Shown: positions 17,628 through 26,353, counted from the stretch's first letter. The stretch: 41,118 nucleotides of DNA from Rhizobiaceae bacterium (GCA_030065115.1 JASJDO010000011.1:1-41118), one strand, 5' to 3'. The notes: generated from the letters alone by a model not told the origin. Program-made: numbers and translations.

Positions 17628-19298
17628 TTACGCATTCTCGGCTTCGCTCGAGTAGAGCGCGTCTTTAAACGGATCCGCTCCCACCCTGCGATAGGCTTCG
17701 AGAAACGTCTCACTACCATCTTCGCGCAATTCAAGATAGCGATCGATAATGCGCCCAATCGCCGGAACGATTTCTTCATAGGAAAATCCCGGGCCAGTTC
17801 GTTCCCCAATCGCAGCCGTTTCCGTGCCATCTCCACCAAGGGTGATCTGATAGCTCTCCACGCCAGCCTTATCGAGGCCAAGAATTCCAATATGGCCCAC
17901 ATGATGGTGACCGCATGCATTGATACAGCCAGAAATCTTGATCTTGAGAGGGCCAATATCTTTTTGCCGCTTCAGATCTTCAAAAGCGTTTGAGAGTTCC
18001 TGTGCGACCGGAATCGAGCGTGCGGTAGCCAGTGCGCAATAATCCATTCCGGGGCAAGCAATAATGTCAGAGAGCAATCCGACATTGGCCGTTGCCAAAC
18101 CAGCATCTTTGAGGACTTTGAATATCTCGGGTAAATCATCTCTGCGTACATGTGGCAAGATTACATTCTGCTCATGGCTGATGCGCAGTTCGTCATAACC
18201 ATATGCCTCAGCGAGATTGGCCATAACACGCATCTGATCGCCAGTAGCATCACCTGGTGTGCCACCAATTGGCTTGAGTGAGATTGTCACAATTGTATGG
18301 GTATCTTCACGATGCAGGTCGGTGTTCGTTTCAACAAATGAACGTAACAACGGGTCTGCAGCAATGATCTTGCTCAGCTTGTCTTCATCGATCGGCCGGG
18401 TATCAAATTCCGGAGGCAGGAATTGCGCTTCGATGGCTTCAATCATTTCAGCCGGCGGCGCCTGGTGGAGGGACTTTTGTTTCTCAAACACTTCTTCGAT
18501 CATGGAAGTGATTTCTTCAACGCCGGTTTCATGAACCAGAATTTTGATCCGAGCCTTGTATTTGTTGTCTCGGCGACCGTTCAGATTGTAGACTTGCAAA
18601 ATTGCTTCAAGGTAAGGAAGCAAATCCTCCTTAGGCAGAAACTCACGAACTGTCTTTCCGATCATCGGCGTACGGCCAAGTCCGCCCCCTACAATGATCC
18701 TGTACCCTGGTTCGCCAGCTTCGTTGCGGTTCATCTGAATGCCGATGTCATGTGCCTTCACCACGGCCCTGTCATTAGGGGCACCTGTTATCGCAATCTT
18801 GAACTTTCGCGGCAGAAACTGGAATTCCGGATGATCTGTGGACCATTGGCGAAGCAATTCTGCGGTTGGGCGTGGATCTTCTATTTCGTCGGCAGCAGCT
18901 CCTGCAAAATGATCCGCGGTCACGTTTCGGATACAATTTCCAGAGGTCTGGATTGCGTGCATTTCTACTTCGCCAAGCGCATCCAGCATGTCTGGAACGT
19001 CTTTCAGCTTAGGCCAGTTATACTGAATGTTCTGACGTGTGGTGAAGTGACCGTATCCCTTGTCCCATTTGTCCGCGAGATAAGCGAGCTGGCGCATCTT
19101 TCTGCTATTCAGCGTGCCATAGGGTATTGCCACGCGCAGCATATAGGCATGCAACTGCAGATAAAGACCATTCATCAAGCGCAAGGGCTTGAATTCATCC
19201 TCGGTAAGCGAACCATCAAGACGGCGCTCGACTTGCGCGCGGAATTGCTTGTTACGATTTTCGACAAAATCACGATCAAACTGATTGTATTCGTACAT
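17628..19298 (-). CDS. cysI: Siroheme-dependent sulfite (or nitrite) reductase, haemoprotein component
   Basis: A 556-residue nitrite/sulfite reductase with two pseudo-symmetric halves. The 4Fe-4S/siroheme cysteines appear as CPGMDYC (Cys-X5-Cys) and CINAC (Cys-X3-Cys) in the C-terminal half, followed by HHHVGHIGILG. N-terminal marks are GHFTTRQNIQYNW and GNCIRNVTADHFAG. The enzyme carries out six-electron reduction of sulfite to sulfide or nitrite to ammonia; the fold does not distinguish them. The neighbours (cysG for siroheme, DUF2849, DUF934) favour sulfite. No CysJ flavoprotein is encoded here, so a ferredoxin donor is likely. GGAG precedes the ATG at 19298, which lies 2 bp after the DUF2849 stop. 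Confidence 0.92.
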   Translation of the reverse strand: MYEYNQFDRDFVENRNKQFRAQVERRLDGSLTEDEFKPLRLMNGLYLQLHAYMLRVAIPYGTLNSRKMRQLAYLADKWDKGYGHFTTRQNIQYNWPKLKDVPDMLDALGEVEMHAIQTSGNCIRNVTADHFAGAAADEIEDPRPTAELLRQWSTDHPEFQFLPRKFKIAITGAPNDRAVVKAHDIGIQMNRNEAGEPGYRIIVGGGLGRTPMIGKTVREFLPKEDLLPYLEAILQVYNLNGRRDNKYKARIKILVHETGVEEITSMIEEVFEKQKSLHQAPPAEMIEAIEAQFLPPEFDTRPIDEDKLSKIIAADPLLRSFVETNTDLHREDTHTIVTISLKPIGGTPGDATGDQMRVMANLAEAYGYDELRISHEQNVILPHVRRDDLPEIFKVLKDAGLATANVGLLSDIIACPGMDYCALATARSIPVAQELSNAFEDLKRQKDIGPLKIKISGCINACGHHHVGHIGILGLDKAGVESYQITLGGDGTETAAIGERTGPGFSYEEIVPAIGRIIDRYLELREDGSETFLEAYRRVGADPFKDALYSSEAENA

Positions 19299-19300
19299 GT

Positions 19301-19606
19301 TTATAGCTCCGCCTGTTTGCCGTGGTCGGGATAATTGGAGGGACCTTTTGTCCTGAATACTTCACGGAAATGAACCGGTTCGGGTTTGCCGTCTTTGCGT
19401 TTTACTGCATCTGCAAGATATGCGCCGACCAACAAGCTTGCCTGTTCGCTGGCATGTGCCAGTGCATCATTGGCCTCTGTTTCATCTTCGAAGAGCTTTG
19501 CCTCCGAATGCAGGCGTGACCATTCGCCATTTGGTTTCATATATATGACATCGCCTTCCAGAAGGGCATTTGCGGTCACAACTTTTGGGGTAAATGCTCT
19601 AGCCAT
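19301..19606 (-). CDS. DUF2849 domain protein
   Basis: A 101-residue protein of the DUF2849 family, found in Alphaproteobacteria between cysG and the sulfite reductase gene. It starts FTPKVVTANALLEGDVIY and has a hydrophilic middle (FEDETEANDALAHA). There is no membrane segment, cysteine cluster or known catalytic motif. Its ATG overlaps the cysG stop by one base (TGATG) and its stop lies 2 bp before cysI, so translation is coupled on both sides. Function is unknown. Conserved placement suggests an accessory part in siroheme handling or reductase assembly, which is inference from context only. Confidence 0.85.
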   Translation of the reverse strand: MARAFTPKVVTANALLEGDVIYMKPNGEWSRLHSEAKLFEDETEANDALAHASEQASLLVGAYLADAVKRKDGKPEPVHFREVFRTKGPSNYPDHGKQAEL

Positions 19607-21018
19607 CAGTGAAATGATCCCAGATTTGCAATTTCATTAGCGTTAAATACCGCCTGCTTGGCGGCTTCACGCGGTTCAAGGCCCAGCATTAAAATGACAG
19701 GCCCGGTATCACCAGCCACTTCCGCATCCTTGGCGAGTGAACCTAGTGTTGAAACCGATATTCTCTGATCCGACCTTGAAACATTTTCCATGATTGTGAC
19801 CGGAATATCAGGCGCAGCACCATGCATCAAAAGGCGACCTGATAAAAAATGTGCCTGTTTGAGGCCCATGTAAATCGCAGCCACCGCGCCATTACGCGCA
19901 AGGTCATGCCAATCATGCTCGGCAAATCCCTTGATATCGTGCGCTGTCATGATCCGCAGTGCCGAATTCCGCTTCCTTTTTGTAAGGGAAACATTGAGTT
20001 GTGCAGCAGCAGCAGAAGCCGTTGTGATGCCAGGTATTATTTCAAACCGAACCCCGGCATCGTCGAGGGCATCCATTTCTTCGTCCAGTCGACCGAAGAC
20101 AGCGGGATCACCGGACTTGAGGCGCACAACCATTGCTCCTTGCGAGGCATGCTCTACCATCAGCGTATTGATGTCGTTCTGCTTCCAAGACGGTCCGAAC
20201 CCTTTTTTGCCTGTCTGAATGATGTCTGCTTCACGGCGGGCAAGCTCGAGGATTTGAGACGAAACCAAGCGGTCGTGAATGACAACATCTGCCTCATGCA
20301 GAACTTTCAATGCTTTGCGTGTCAAAAGGTCTGGATCGCCAGGCCCTGCACCGACAAAGAACACCTGGCCCTCGTCACGCTGCTCATTCAAGCTCTCATC
20401 CAAAAGGGCTTCGAGGGTATCTTTGACTGCTTCTTCACCGCCCTGCTTCAAGGCGTTAGCACCGCGTTCAAAGAAAAACCGCGACCAGAAATTTCTTCGG
20501 GCACTTCCCGCAGGTAATTGCATTGCATTGGGTCGAAACGCTTCGCCAATTCTTGCGAGAATTCCCAGTTCAGACGGCAAGCTCTTTTCAATGTCGGATT
20601 TGATTTTCCTTGCAACTACCGGCGCTGTGCCTTCAGTTCCAATTGCAACGGTTACAGGATCACGGTCAACAATCGCAGGTGTAATGAATTGGCTGTCCTG
20701 AAGATTATCAACAATATTTGAAAGTACTCCAGCCATGCGCCCCATAGTAGCTGTCATTTGATCGCGCTCATCATCGTCTTCAGCCCCATAGACCATGGCA
20801 ACGTTATAAAAATCATCCGCGCGAATGTCTCGCTTTAGAAGGGTGATCAGGCCCTCGTCAGCCCACTCGAGAACTTGTGCTTCAGGATGTTCGGCAAATA
20901 CAACAATTTCCGCTTCCGTTTTCAAAAGGAGACGCAGTTTCGCAATCGCGGTTTCGCCACCGCCAGCGACAAGGATGCGTTTATTCTGAACCTTCAAGAA
21001 AATTGGAAAATGGCGCAT
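19606..21018 (-). CDS. cysG: Siroheme synthase CysG (trifunctional)
   Basis: A 470-residue fusion that makes siroheme from uroporphyrinogen III. Residues 1-210 form the precorrin-2 dehydrogenase / sirohydrochlorin ferrochelatase part, with the NAD-binding VAGGGETAIAKLRLLL at about 16-31. Residues from about 215 form the S-adenosylmethionine uroporphyrinogen-III methyltransferase, with FFVGAGPGDPDLLT, VIHDRLVS and VRLKSGDPAVFGR. It is the first gene of the cysG-DUF2849-cysI-DUF934-(fpr) run and provides the cofactor for the reductase. The upstream gap of 225 bp to the divergent proline-racemase-family gene must hold the promoters. AAGG precedes the ATG. Confidence 0.95.
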   Translation of the reverse strand: MRHFPIFLKVQNKRILVAGGGETAIAKLRLLLKTEAEIVVFAEHPEAQVLEWADEGLITLLKRDIRADDFYNVAMVYGAEDDDERDQMTATMGRMAGVLSNIVDNLQDSQFITPAIVDRDPVTVAIGTEGTAPVVARKIKSDIEKSLPSELGILARIGEAFRPNAMQLPAGSARRNFWSRFFFERGANALKQGGEEAVKDTLEALLDESLNEQRDEGQVFFVGAGPGDPDLLTRKALKVLHEADVVIHDRLVSSQILELARREADIIQTGKKGFGPSWKQNDINTLMVEHASQGAMVVRLKSGDPAVFGRLDEEMDALDDAGVRFEIIPGITTASAAAAQLNVSLTKRKRNSALRIMTAHDIKGFAEHDWHDLARNGAVAAIYMGLKQAHFLSGRLLMHGAAPDIPVTIMENVSRSDQRISVSTLGSLAKDAEVAGDTGPVILMLGLEPREAAKQAVFNANEIANLGSFH

Positions 21019-21124
21019 CGGCGCTACCTTTTCGAAGCTGAATTGACAATTTGTTCCAATATGCGCTTCAAAATTGGATTTTTCAAAGGATGCGATTTCT
21101 AAAAAGGACTACATTAAAGAACAA

Positions 21125-21145
21125 AATTCCAAAAACGTCGGAATT
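21125..21145. promoter_or_regulatory. Inverted repeat AATTCC-N9-GGAATT in the divergent control region
   Basis: A perfect 6-bp inverted repeat with a 9-bp spacer lies midway between cysG and the divergent racemase-family gene. Its spacing and position fit a dimeric regulator site for either promoter. No regulator gene is adjacent, so the binding protein is unknown; chance occurrence cannot be excluded. Confidence 0.3.
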
Positions 21146-21209
21146 GGTAGGCAACCTGTCCGCCAACCGCAATAACTCTCTTTAAAGACGTTGTTTTCCA
21201 GGTTTTCAA

Positions 21210-21223
21210 AGACAATACTGTCT
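21210..21223. promoter_or_regulatory. Inverted repeat AGACA-N4-TGTCT upstream of the racemase-family gene
   Basis: A perfect 5-bp inverted repeat with a 4-bp spacer lies 20 bp before the ATG at 21244, just ahead of the Shine-Dalgarno AAGGGAG. The position fits a repressor operator, as for GntR-type regulators that often control hydroxyproline genes, but no regulator gene is present in the window. Confidence 0.3.
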
Positions 21224-21243
21224 TGGTTTAAAAGGGAGTTTTC

Positions 21244-22278
21244 ATGCGCTGGGATCGTACACTTCAACTGGTTGAAGCACATGCTGAGGGAGAGATCGGG
21301 CGTGTGGTTACTGGTGGACAACCGAAAATACCCGGAAAGACGTTGCAGGAAAAATTCCGTTATCTCCTGAACGAACAGGACTTAAGGCATAGCTTGTGTC
21401 TAGAGCCTCGAGGTGCGGCAGCGGGTTCTGTCATTTTGCTTTTTGCTCCAGAGGATCCAGAGAATGATGCTGGCATTGTTATTCTACAGCCGGATCAAGC
21501 GCATGCCATGTCTGGCTCAAATGCGATTTGTGCAACGACGGTCTTACTGGAAACGGGCATAATCGAGATGCAGGAAGGCGAAATTCTTGTTCGTCTGGAG
21601 ACCGCTGCTGGGCTCGTAGTAGCAAAAGCCCAGTGCGAAGAAGGCAAATGTGTGAGCGTGACCCTTTCAATGCCGGCCTCATTTGTCGAGCAATTGGATT
21701 GTACAATAGAGACCGGGCAATGGGGCAGAATTAATGCTGATATCGCATTTGGCGGCGTATTCTATGCGATTATTGATGCTGAGCGATTGGGGATGAAAAT
21801 CGAACCGGCACAAGCACGACAACTCTCTGATGCCGGCATGGCTCTGAAAGAAATCCTGAATAAACAGCTTTCGGTGACTCATCCCGAAAATCCGGACATT
21901 CACGGCATTGCGTATGTCATGTTTCGGCAGAACGAAGATGATGGCACGGTCCGAACTGCTACGACGATGTGGCCGGGACGTCTCGATCGCTCGCCTTGTG
22001 GCACTGGCAATTCTGCCAATCTGGCGACACGGGTTGAGCGCGGCGAAATAAGCGAAGGAGACGTCTATTTTTCGCGTTCCACAATCGATAGTCAATTCAA
22101 GGTCAGACACGCGGGCACAACAATGATTGGAAACAAGCAAGCCGTTCTCCCGGAGATTACAGGCAGAGGTTGGATTTACGGCATGCATCAGATAGGATTT
22201 GATCCGAGCGACCCCTTCAAAAGCGGATTTGCATTAACTGACACTTGGGGTGTGGATGCGGGGAAGATCAGGCCTTAA
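21244..22278 (+). CDS. Proline racemase family protein (hydroxyproline epimerase/dehydratase-like), Ser/Cys type
   Basis: A 344-residue member of the proline racemase superfamily, which epimerises or dehydrates proline and hydroxyprolines. The second catalytic position is Cys in DRSPCGTGNSA. The first, normally Cys in MCGH, is Ser in MSGSNAIC. This Ser/Cys pairing differs from classic Cys/Cys epimerases and from Cys/Thr trans-3-hydroxyproline dehydratases; members of this type are annotated variously as dehydratases or 4-hydroxyproline epimerases. AAGGGAG precedes the ATG. No transporter or hydroxyproline oxidation genes flank it, although a D-amino-acid dehydrogenase gene lies 2.7 kb away. 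Its 3' end overlaps the convergent methyltransferase by 11 bp. Confidence 0.85.
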   Translation: MRWDRTLQLVEAHAEGEIGRVVTGGQPKIPGKTLQEKFRYLLNEQDLRHSLCLEPRGAAAGSVILLFAPEDPENDAGIVILQPDQAHAMSGSNAICATTVLLETGIIEMQEGEILVRLETAAGLVVAKAQCEEGKCVSVTLSMPASFVEQLDCTIETGQWGRINADIAFGGVFYAIIDAERLGMKIEPAQARQLSDAGMALKEILNKQLSVTHPENPDIHGIAYVMFRQNEDDGTVRTATTMWPGRLDRSPCGTGNSANLATRVERGEISEGDVYFSRSTIDSQFKVRHAGTTMIGNKQAVLPEITGRGWIYGMHQIGFDPSDPFKSGFALTDTWGVDAGKIRP

Positions 22279-22897
22279 AAACCAAAAGCTTGCCGCCGAT
22301 CTGCTCCTTTTCCAGGTATTCGATATCCAGAAGCTCTTTGAGTTCAAGAGCGTGCTGATCGACCACAGCTGAAAGCCGGTTTTCCCAATCCATATCCAGC
22401 CAGCCATTTCCATTGACGGTCAGTATGATCTTGCCACCCGGCTTGGTAATGTCGATCAGATGAGGAATATGCTCTGCGTGGGGCGGTCCATAACCGAATA
22501 CTCCACATGCAAAAACCGCATCGAATGGTTCTTCATCCAATGGCACAGTCAAGTCGGCTTCCTCCAGAGATGCATAAACACCTGTCTTGTTTGCAACCGC
22601 CAGCATTTCTGGAGACAGGTCTCGGCCATGAATGTTTGAATACCCATGTTCGGCAAGCGCCATGCCCGAGAGGCCCGTGCCGCAGCCCGCATCCATCACC
22701 CGATTGGTACGATCAGAAACCCTTTGGGCAAATGCCTCTGCGGCCGGCTTGAAGCCCATCCAACCAAAATCGCCGGTAGTTTCAGCGTCATAGGTTTCAG
22801 CCCATTTTCGATAAATCTCACGTTGGTCTTCGACCGTGCGGTTCTTGCTATAGACGTTTTTGAGCGTGTCACTATCAACTTGGCGGATCTTACTCAA
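22268..22897 (-). CDS. Class I SAM-dependent methyltransferase
   Basis: A 209-residue Rossmann-fold methyltransferase. Motif I is VMDAGCGTGLSG (about residues 66-77), GRDLSPEML carries the acidic residue that binds the ribose, and DAVFACGVFGYGPP and KPGGKIILTVNG are the post-II and III motifs. An N-terminal segment EIYRKWAETYDAE is typical of Methyltransf_11/25-type enzymes. The substrate is unknown. The start is TTG at 22897, with AGGG overlapping the stop of the upstream crotonase gene. That suggests translational coupling in a DUF2177-crotonase-methyltransferase operon. The C-terminus overlaps the convergent racemase-family gene by 11 bp. Confidence 0.85.
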   Translation of the reverse strand: MSKIRQVDSDTLKNVYSKNRTVEDQREIYRKWAETYDAETTGDFGWMGFKPAAEAFAQRVSDRTNRVMDAGCGTGLSGMALAEHGYSNIHGRDLSPEMLAVANKTGVYASLEEADLTVPLDEEPFDAVFACGVFGYGPPHAEHIPHLIDITKPGGKIILTVNGNGWLDMDWENRLSAVVDQHALELKELLDIEYLEKEQIGGKLLVFKA

Positions 22898-22906
22898 AAC
22901 GATGCC

Positions 22907-23740
22907 CTAAGCCGACATGTCCAACAACGAAGCAAAAACAGCTTCCTGCTTGGCCATCTTTGCCTTGATTGCCTTCTGCAAATCCTCTGGTCTGAGCATG
23001 CCCGCATTCCACGTTGCAATTTGGTCAAGACTGTCCGCTACAGAGTGATCACGGGCATAGTTCAGCGACTGCTTAATGCCAGATATGGCCAAGGGTGATT
23101 TCTGGGCTATTTCGTGTGCGAGTTGCAACGCGGCCGCAACAACCGCTTCTTGATTTTCATGGATGGAATTTATTAGTCCCCAACCTAATGCCTCTTGAGC
23201 CGAGAACCTGCGGCCAGTGTAGGCCAACTCTTTGGCGATGCCCGGAGCAATCAGCTTTGGCAGACGCTGCAACGTTCCCACATCCGCTGCCATGCCAATG
23301 TGGATTTCCTCAACGCCGAAGTAAGCATCTTCTGACGCAAGTCTGATATCTGCTGCGGTAATGAAATCTATGCCGCCACCCAGACACGCCCCGTGAATTG
23401 CTGTTATGACAGGAAATCGTGCGCGCTCAAGAGCGTTAAACGTATCTTGCAACTCCAAAAGATTTTCCCTAAGCGCAAATGCAGCGCGACCGGGCTCATT
23501 GGCAATCAGCCCCATGATAGGTTCAAAAGACGCTAGATCCATTCCGCCGGTGAAGTGTCTGCCTTCGCCGGAAATCACAAGAGCGCGGATTTCGGTATTC
23601 TTGCCCATGTCATCAACAATTCTCGGAAGATCCTTCCAAAAATCAGGGGACATGGCATTGGCCTTGTCACCTTTGCTCATGATCATGTGAGCTACATGAT
23701 TATCAATTTCGGTTTTAAAAAACGTGCTTTCATAAGTCAT
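22907..23740 (-). CDS. Enoyl-CoA hydratase/isomerase family protein, dienoyl-CoA isomerase-like
   Basis: A 277-residue crotonase. The oxyanion-hole segments are GRHFTGGMDL and HGACLGGGIDF. The acidic residues that mark delta(3,5)-delta(2,4)-dienoyl-CoA isomerases are all present: Asp in GGGIDF, Glu in GVEEIHIG and Asp in AADVGTLQRLPK. The last of these motifs is characteristic of that subgroup. It would shift double bonds during breakdown of unsaturated fatty acids with odd-numbered bonds. It lies 9 bp downstream of the DUF2177 gene and 9 bp upstream of the methyltransferase gene. The Shine-Dalgarno sequence is weak, in line with coupling to its upstream neighbour. Confidence 0.88.
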   Translation of the reverse strand: MTYESTFFKTEIDNHVAHMIMSKGDKANAMSPDFWKDLPRIVDDMGKNTEIRALVISGEGRHFTGGMDLASFEPIMGLIANEPGRAAFALRENLLELQDTFNALERARFPVITAIHGACLGGGIDFITAADIRLASEDAYFGVEEIHIGMAADVGTLQRLPKLIAPGIAKELAYTGRRFSAQEALGWGLINSIHENQEAVVAAALQLAHEIAQKSPLAISGIKQSLNYARDHSVADSLDQIATWNAGMLRPEDLQKAIKAKMAKQEAVFASLLDMSA

Positions 23741-23749
23741 GGGCGCATC

Positions 23750-24148
23750 TTAGCGCAAAGCAACCGTAATAAAATAGGAAATCGTTGCGACCGAAGCTGT
23801 AAGGACAGTCCCCCAGATCATATCTACAATCGTGACAATTGGCGGCCAGTTTTTCAAAGTCGCAAGATTGGTAATGTCGTAGGTACCATAGGCTACCAAA
23901 CCCAAGAGCCCGCCGTAGAGAAGCGCAACAGTCCAGCTTTGTTTTTCCAGCGCAGGATAAACTGCGAGGATGACAACTCCCACCACATAAAAAAGATAGA
24001 AAAGCCCTGCGATTGCAAGGTTTGGCTTATCCGTCATCAAATGACCGATGTGTGACTTGTAGAATCCAAGAGCCACATATTTCAGCCAGATAAAGTCGAT
24101 GATCAGAAACGCAATGAGGCCGGCAAGATAAGGTTTGATGAAAAGCAT
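23750..24148 (-). CDS. DUF2177 family membrane protein
   Basis: A 132-residue integral membrane protein with about four hydrophobic segments (near 5-25, 45-66, 73-93 and 105-128). It fits DUF2177: FLIIDFIWL near the N-terminus, then the central YGTYDITNLATLKNWP, and the DMIWG motif before the last helix. The function of the family is unknown. It is the first gene of a tight run with the crotonase and methyltransferase genes. AAAGGA precedes the ATG at 24148. The conserved polar residues within helices (D, W, N) could bind a ligand; that is a guess. Confidence 0.85.
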   Translation of the reverse strand: MLFIKPYLAGLIAFLIIDFIWLKYVALGFYKSHIGHLMTDKPNLAIAGLFYLFYVVGVVILAVYPALEKQSWTVALLYGGLLGLVAYGTYDITNLATLKNWPPIVTIVDMIWGTVLTASVATISYFITVALR

Positions 24149-24209
24149 TATTAGTTCCTTTGTCTGTGAAAGAAACTAGGCCCGAAAAAACTTTCGTAAA
24201 GTCAATCAG

Positions 24210-24998
24210 CTATGCTTTTGTCTTGTACCGACTACCTGGCGCAGGCGGTCGATTTGGTGGACCTGCAAAACATTGCGCATTTTCCATCCAGCGCAAAGCA
24301 TCAGTACCAGTGACTTTCAAGGCTGTATCCGCAACATTTCTGGTTTGGGTAACAACCTGGCAGAACTCAACGGCGTTTCCATCGATGCGATCTTCGCCAT
24401 CACCATATACCCAAGTCTCGCCAGAAGGAGACTTCAAGGATATTGTCGGCTTTTCTTCAGGCACCTCCAGACCGTGGACCTTGTGGCTCCAGCCAAACGC
24501 ATTTACACCCAGCATCACAATATTCCTGATGCGATCACCTTCGGGTCGGTCCTTACCGAGCAAGTCGAAAATTGCCTGGCCATGCGCCCAGACCTCCATC
24601 TGTCTGGCACTCATGGAGGAGCGGACTGACATATCGGGGCCTGCCCATTTTACTCTTGTTTTTGGGTCGACATGTTGCCACCGCCTGCCCATATCTTTTG
24701 ACAGGTCAGACCAAAGACTGAGAAGTTCCCTGCCCCGCTCTTTGATCTTACTATTCTCATGATCACGAAGCTTTCCGGCTTTCAGTGCACCAAACAATTC
24801 ATCAAACATAGTGGTGAATGCATCAGGATCGTTTAGCGAAAGATCCGCACCCAGGTTCCAAAAATGTAGATGCACAAGAATGTCGTTGATGGTCCACCCT
24901 TTGAATTGCGTGGGCATGTCGAATTGGGCTTCATCAAGTTCTGAAACCAATTTAATCAGGACTTCGCTTTCTTCAAGAAAATCCGCAGCCTGTTGCAT
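24210..24998 (-). CDS. TIGR03084-family protein (DinB/maleylpyruvate isomerase-like fold)
   Basis: A 262-residue protein that matches the TIGR03084 group within the DinB-like, mycothiol-dependent maleylpyruvate isomerase superfamily. QFKGWTINDILVHLHFWN (about 31-48) includes the first metal-ligand histidine, and SARQMEVWAHGQAIFD carries a second conserved His. The actual reaction is unknown. The Shine-Dalgarno AGGAGG before the ATG at 24998 is near perfect. It is the second gene after the D-amino-acid dehydrogenase gene, only 9 bp downstream, so one operon is likely. No signal peptide is visible. Confidence 0.82.
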   Translation of the reverse strand: MQQAADFLEESEVLIKLVSELDEAQFDMPTQFKGWTINDILVHLHFWNLGADLSLNDPDAFTTMFDELFGALKAGKLRDHENSKIKERGRELLSLWSDLSKDMGRRWQHVDPKTRVKWAGPDMSVRSSMSARQMEVWAHGQAIFDLLGKDRPEGDRIRNIVMLGVNAFGWSHKVHGLEVPEEKPTISLKSPSGETWVYGDGEDRIDGNAVEFCQVVTQTRNVADTALKVTGTDALRWMENAQCFAGPPNRPPAPGSRYKTKA

Positions 24999-25007
24999 GA
25001 AGTCCTC

Positions 25008-26252
25008 CTAAAAACGGTCTGGAGCATAAGGGGTCATGTCAACATTCGGCTTTTCGCCGGTGATCAGTTGCGCCAGCCAACGGCCGGTCTTAGGCCCTCC
25101 GGTCAAACCAAGATGCTGATGACCGAAACCAGCCCAGACATTTGAAGCATTCTTGAGTGCGCCGATAACAGGAAGGGAGTCCGGTGTCGATGGCCTGTGA
25201 CCCAACCACTCCCTTGTTGAATCGTATTCGAGATTTGGAAATATCTCGTGAGCATTGCGTTTAAGCAACTCGATCGGGGCTTTGCTTGGCCCCGCATCCA
25301 ACCCACCAAATTCCACGATACCCGCACACCGCAAGCGCCCGTCCATGGAGTTCATGGCAAATTTTTTGGACGAAACCATGGTGTTGGAACGTAAGCTTAC
25401 ATTCGCATTGACAAATTCAACGTGATATCCGCGCTCAGCTTCCATCGGTATCTTTGCACCAAGTTTCGCGCAAAGCATGCTCGACCAAGCACCTGAAGTG
25501 ATGACAACCTGATCCGCTTCAATCTGTCCTTCGCTTGTCTCTACCGCTTTTGCAATTCCGTTTTCTGTGGTGATGTTGGTCACGTCCGCTACGACCAATT
25601 GACCGCCCTGATCCAAAAAGACACCACCTAATGCGCCGACATATTCGCCTGGGTCGGTTATCTGTCCGTGATTGGGACAGCGCACGGCGTATCCAAACTT
25701 ACCAGCCAATTCAGGATCGTAATTGGCAAGTGCGTCTTGATCCAATTCTTCATCTTCGAAGCCAAGGTCTCGTCTTTGCCGCCATGCAAACGCATCTTTT
25801 TCGAAACCATGTTTGTTGTCATACGCATGAACATAATCACCTGCACGGATAAAGCGCTCTGCTGGCGTGCCTTTTGCCAGTGCCATATGTTGGTCCACCG
25901 TGTCATACATGACCTCGGCCAATCCTTTGCCAATCCGCTTTACATCGTCGGCATTCGCATAAGAAAGGTATTTAAAGAGAAACGGCAAAAGCTGAGGGAG
26001 ATAAGACCACCGCAAGAACAGCGGCTCGTTGCCGCTAAACAGCATGCCAGGTGCTTTTTTCAATAATCCGGGAACAGTAACGGGCACAACAGCGGAAGCA
26101 GCAAGTACGCCTGCATTGCCATAAGATGTACCAGCGGCAAAACCTTCGCGGTCAACCAAAGTGACCCTTACGCCTGAGCGCTGAAGCCAGAGAGCTGTCG
26201 ACACACCCACAATGCCAGCGCCTATGACGATTGTATGATCCACCTTGCTCAT
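25008..26252 (-). CDS. FAD-dependent D-amino acid dehydrogenase (DadA-like)
   Basis: A 414-residue DAO-family flavoprotein. The N-terminal dinucleotide motif VIGAGIVGVSTALWLQRSG is at residues 9-27, followed by VTLVDREGFAAGTSYGNAG, which is typical of DadA. Near the C-terminus GHRPSTPDSLPVIG and FGHQHLGLTGGP complete the FAD-binding features. DadA-type enzymes oxidise D-amino acids and pass electrons to the respiratory chain. No alanine racemase (dadX) is nearby; the proline-racemase-family gene lies 2.7 kb away, so D-hydroxyproline or D-proline are possible substrates. GGAGG precedes the ATG at 26252. It is the first gene of an operon with the TIGR03084 gene. Confidence 0.87.
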   Translation of the reverse strand: MSKVDHTIVIGAGIVGVSTALWLQRSGVRVTLVDREGFAAGTSYGNAGVLAASAVVPVTVPGLLKKAPGMLFSGNEPLFLRWSYLPQLLPFLFKYLSYANADDVKRIGKGLAEVMYDTVDQHMALAKGTPAERFIRAGDYVHAYDNKHGFEKDAFAWRQRRDLGFEDEELDQDALANYDPELAGKFGYAVRCPNHGQITDPGEYVGALGGVFLDQGGQLVVADVTNITTENGIAKAVETSEGQIEADQVVITSGAWSSMLCAKLGAKIPMEAERGYHVEFVNANVSLRSNTMVSSKKFAMNSMDGRLRCAGIVEFGGLDAGPSKAPIELLKRNAHEIFPNLEYDSTREWLGHRPSTPDSLPVIGALKNASNVWAGFGHQHLGLTGGPKTGRWLAQLITGEKPNVDMTPYAPDRF

Positions 26253-26301
26253 GCAAATTCCTCCGAGCGCAACAAAATCATTTCAATTTGCATCACGCAA
26301 G

Positions 26302-26330
26302 AAAAAACCCCGGGCTATGCCCGGGGTTTT
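26302..26330 (-). terminator. Terminator of glnA, strongly symmetrical
   Basis: A perfect 12-bp stem (26304-26315 with 26319-26330; AAAACCCCGGGC and its complement) encloses a 3-base loop. A and T tracts on both sides let it act in either direction. It lies 24 bp past the glnA stop and 49 bp before the divergently placed dadA start region, so it insulates dadA from glnA read-through. Confidence 0.92.
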
Positions 26331-26353
26331 CTATCTTCCGTATAGGGAGGAAA

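Noticed and set aside
18423-19334. A 303-codon plus-strand frame opposite the sulfite reductase gene
   Set aside because: Antisense shadow of cysI, whose cysteine motifs and operon position are clear.
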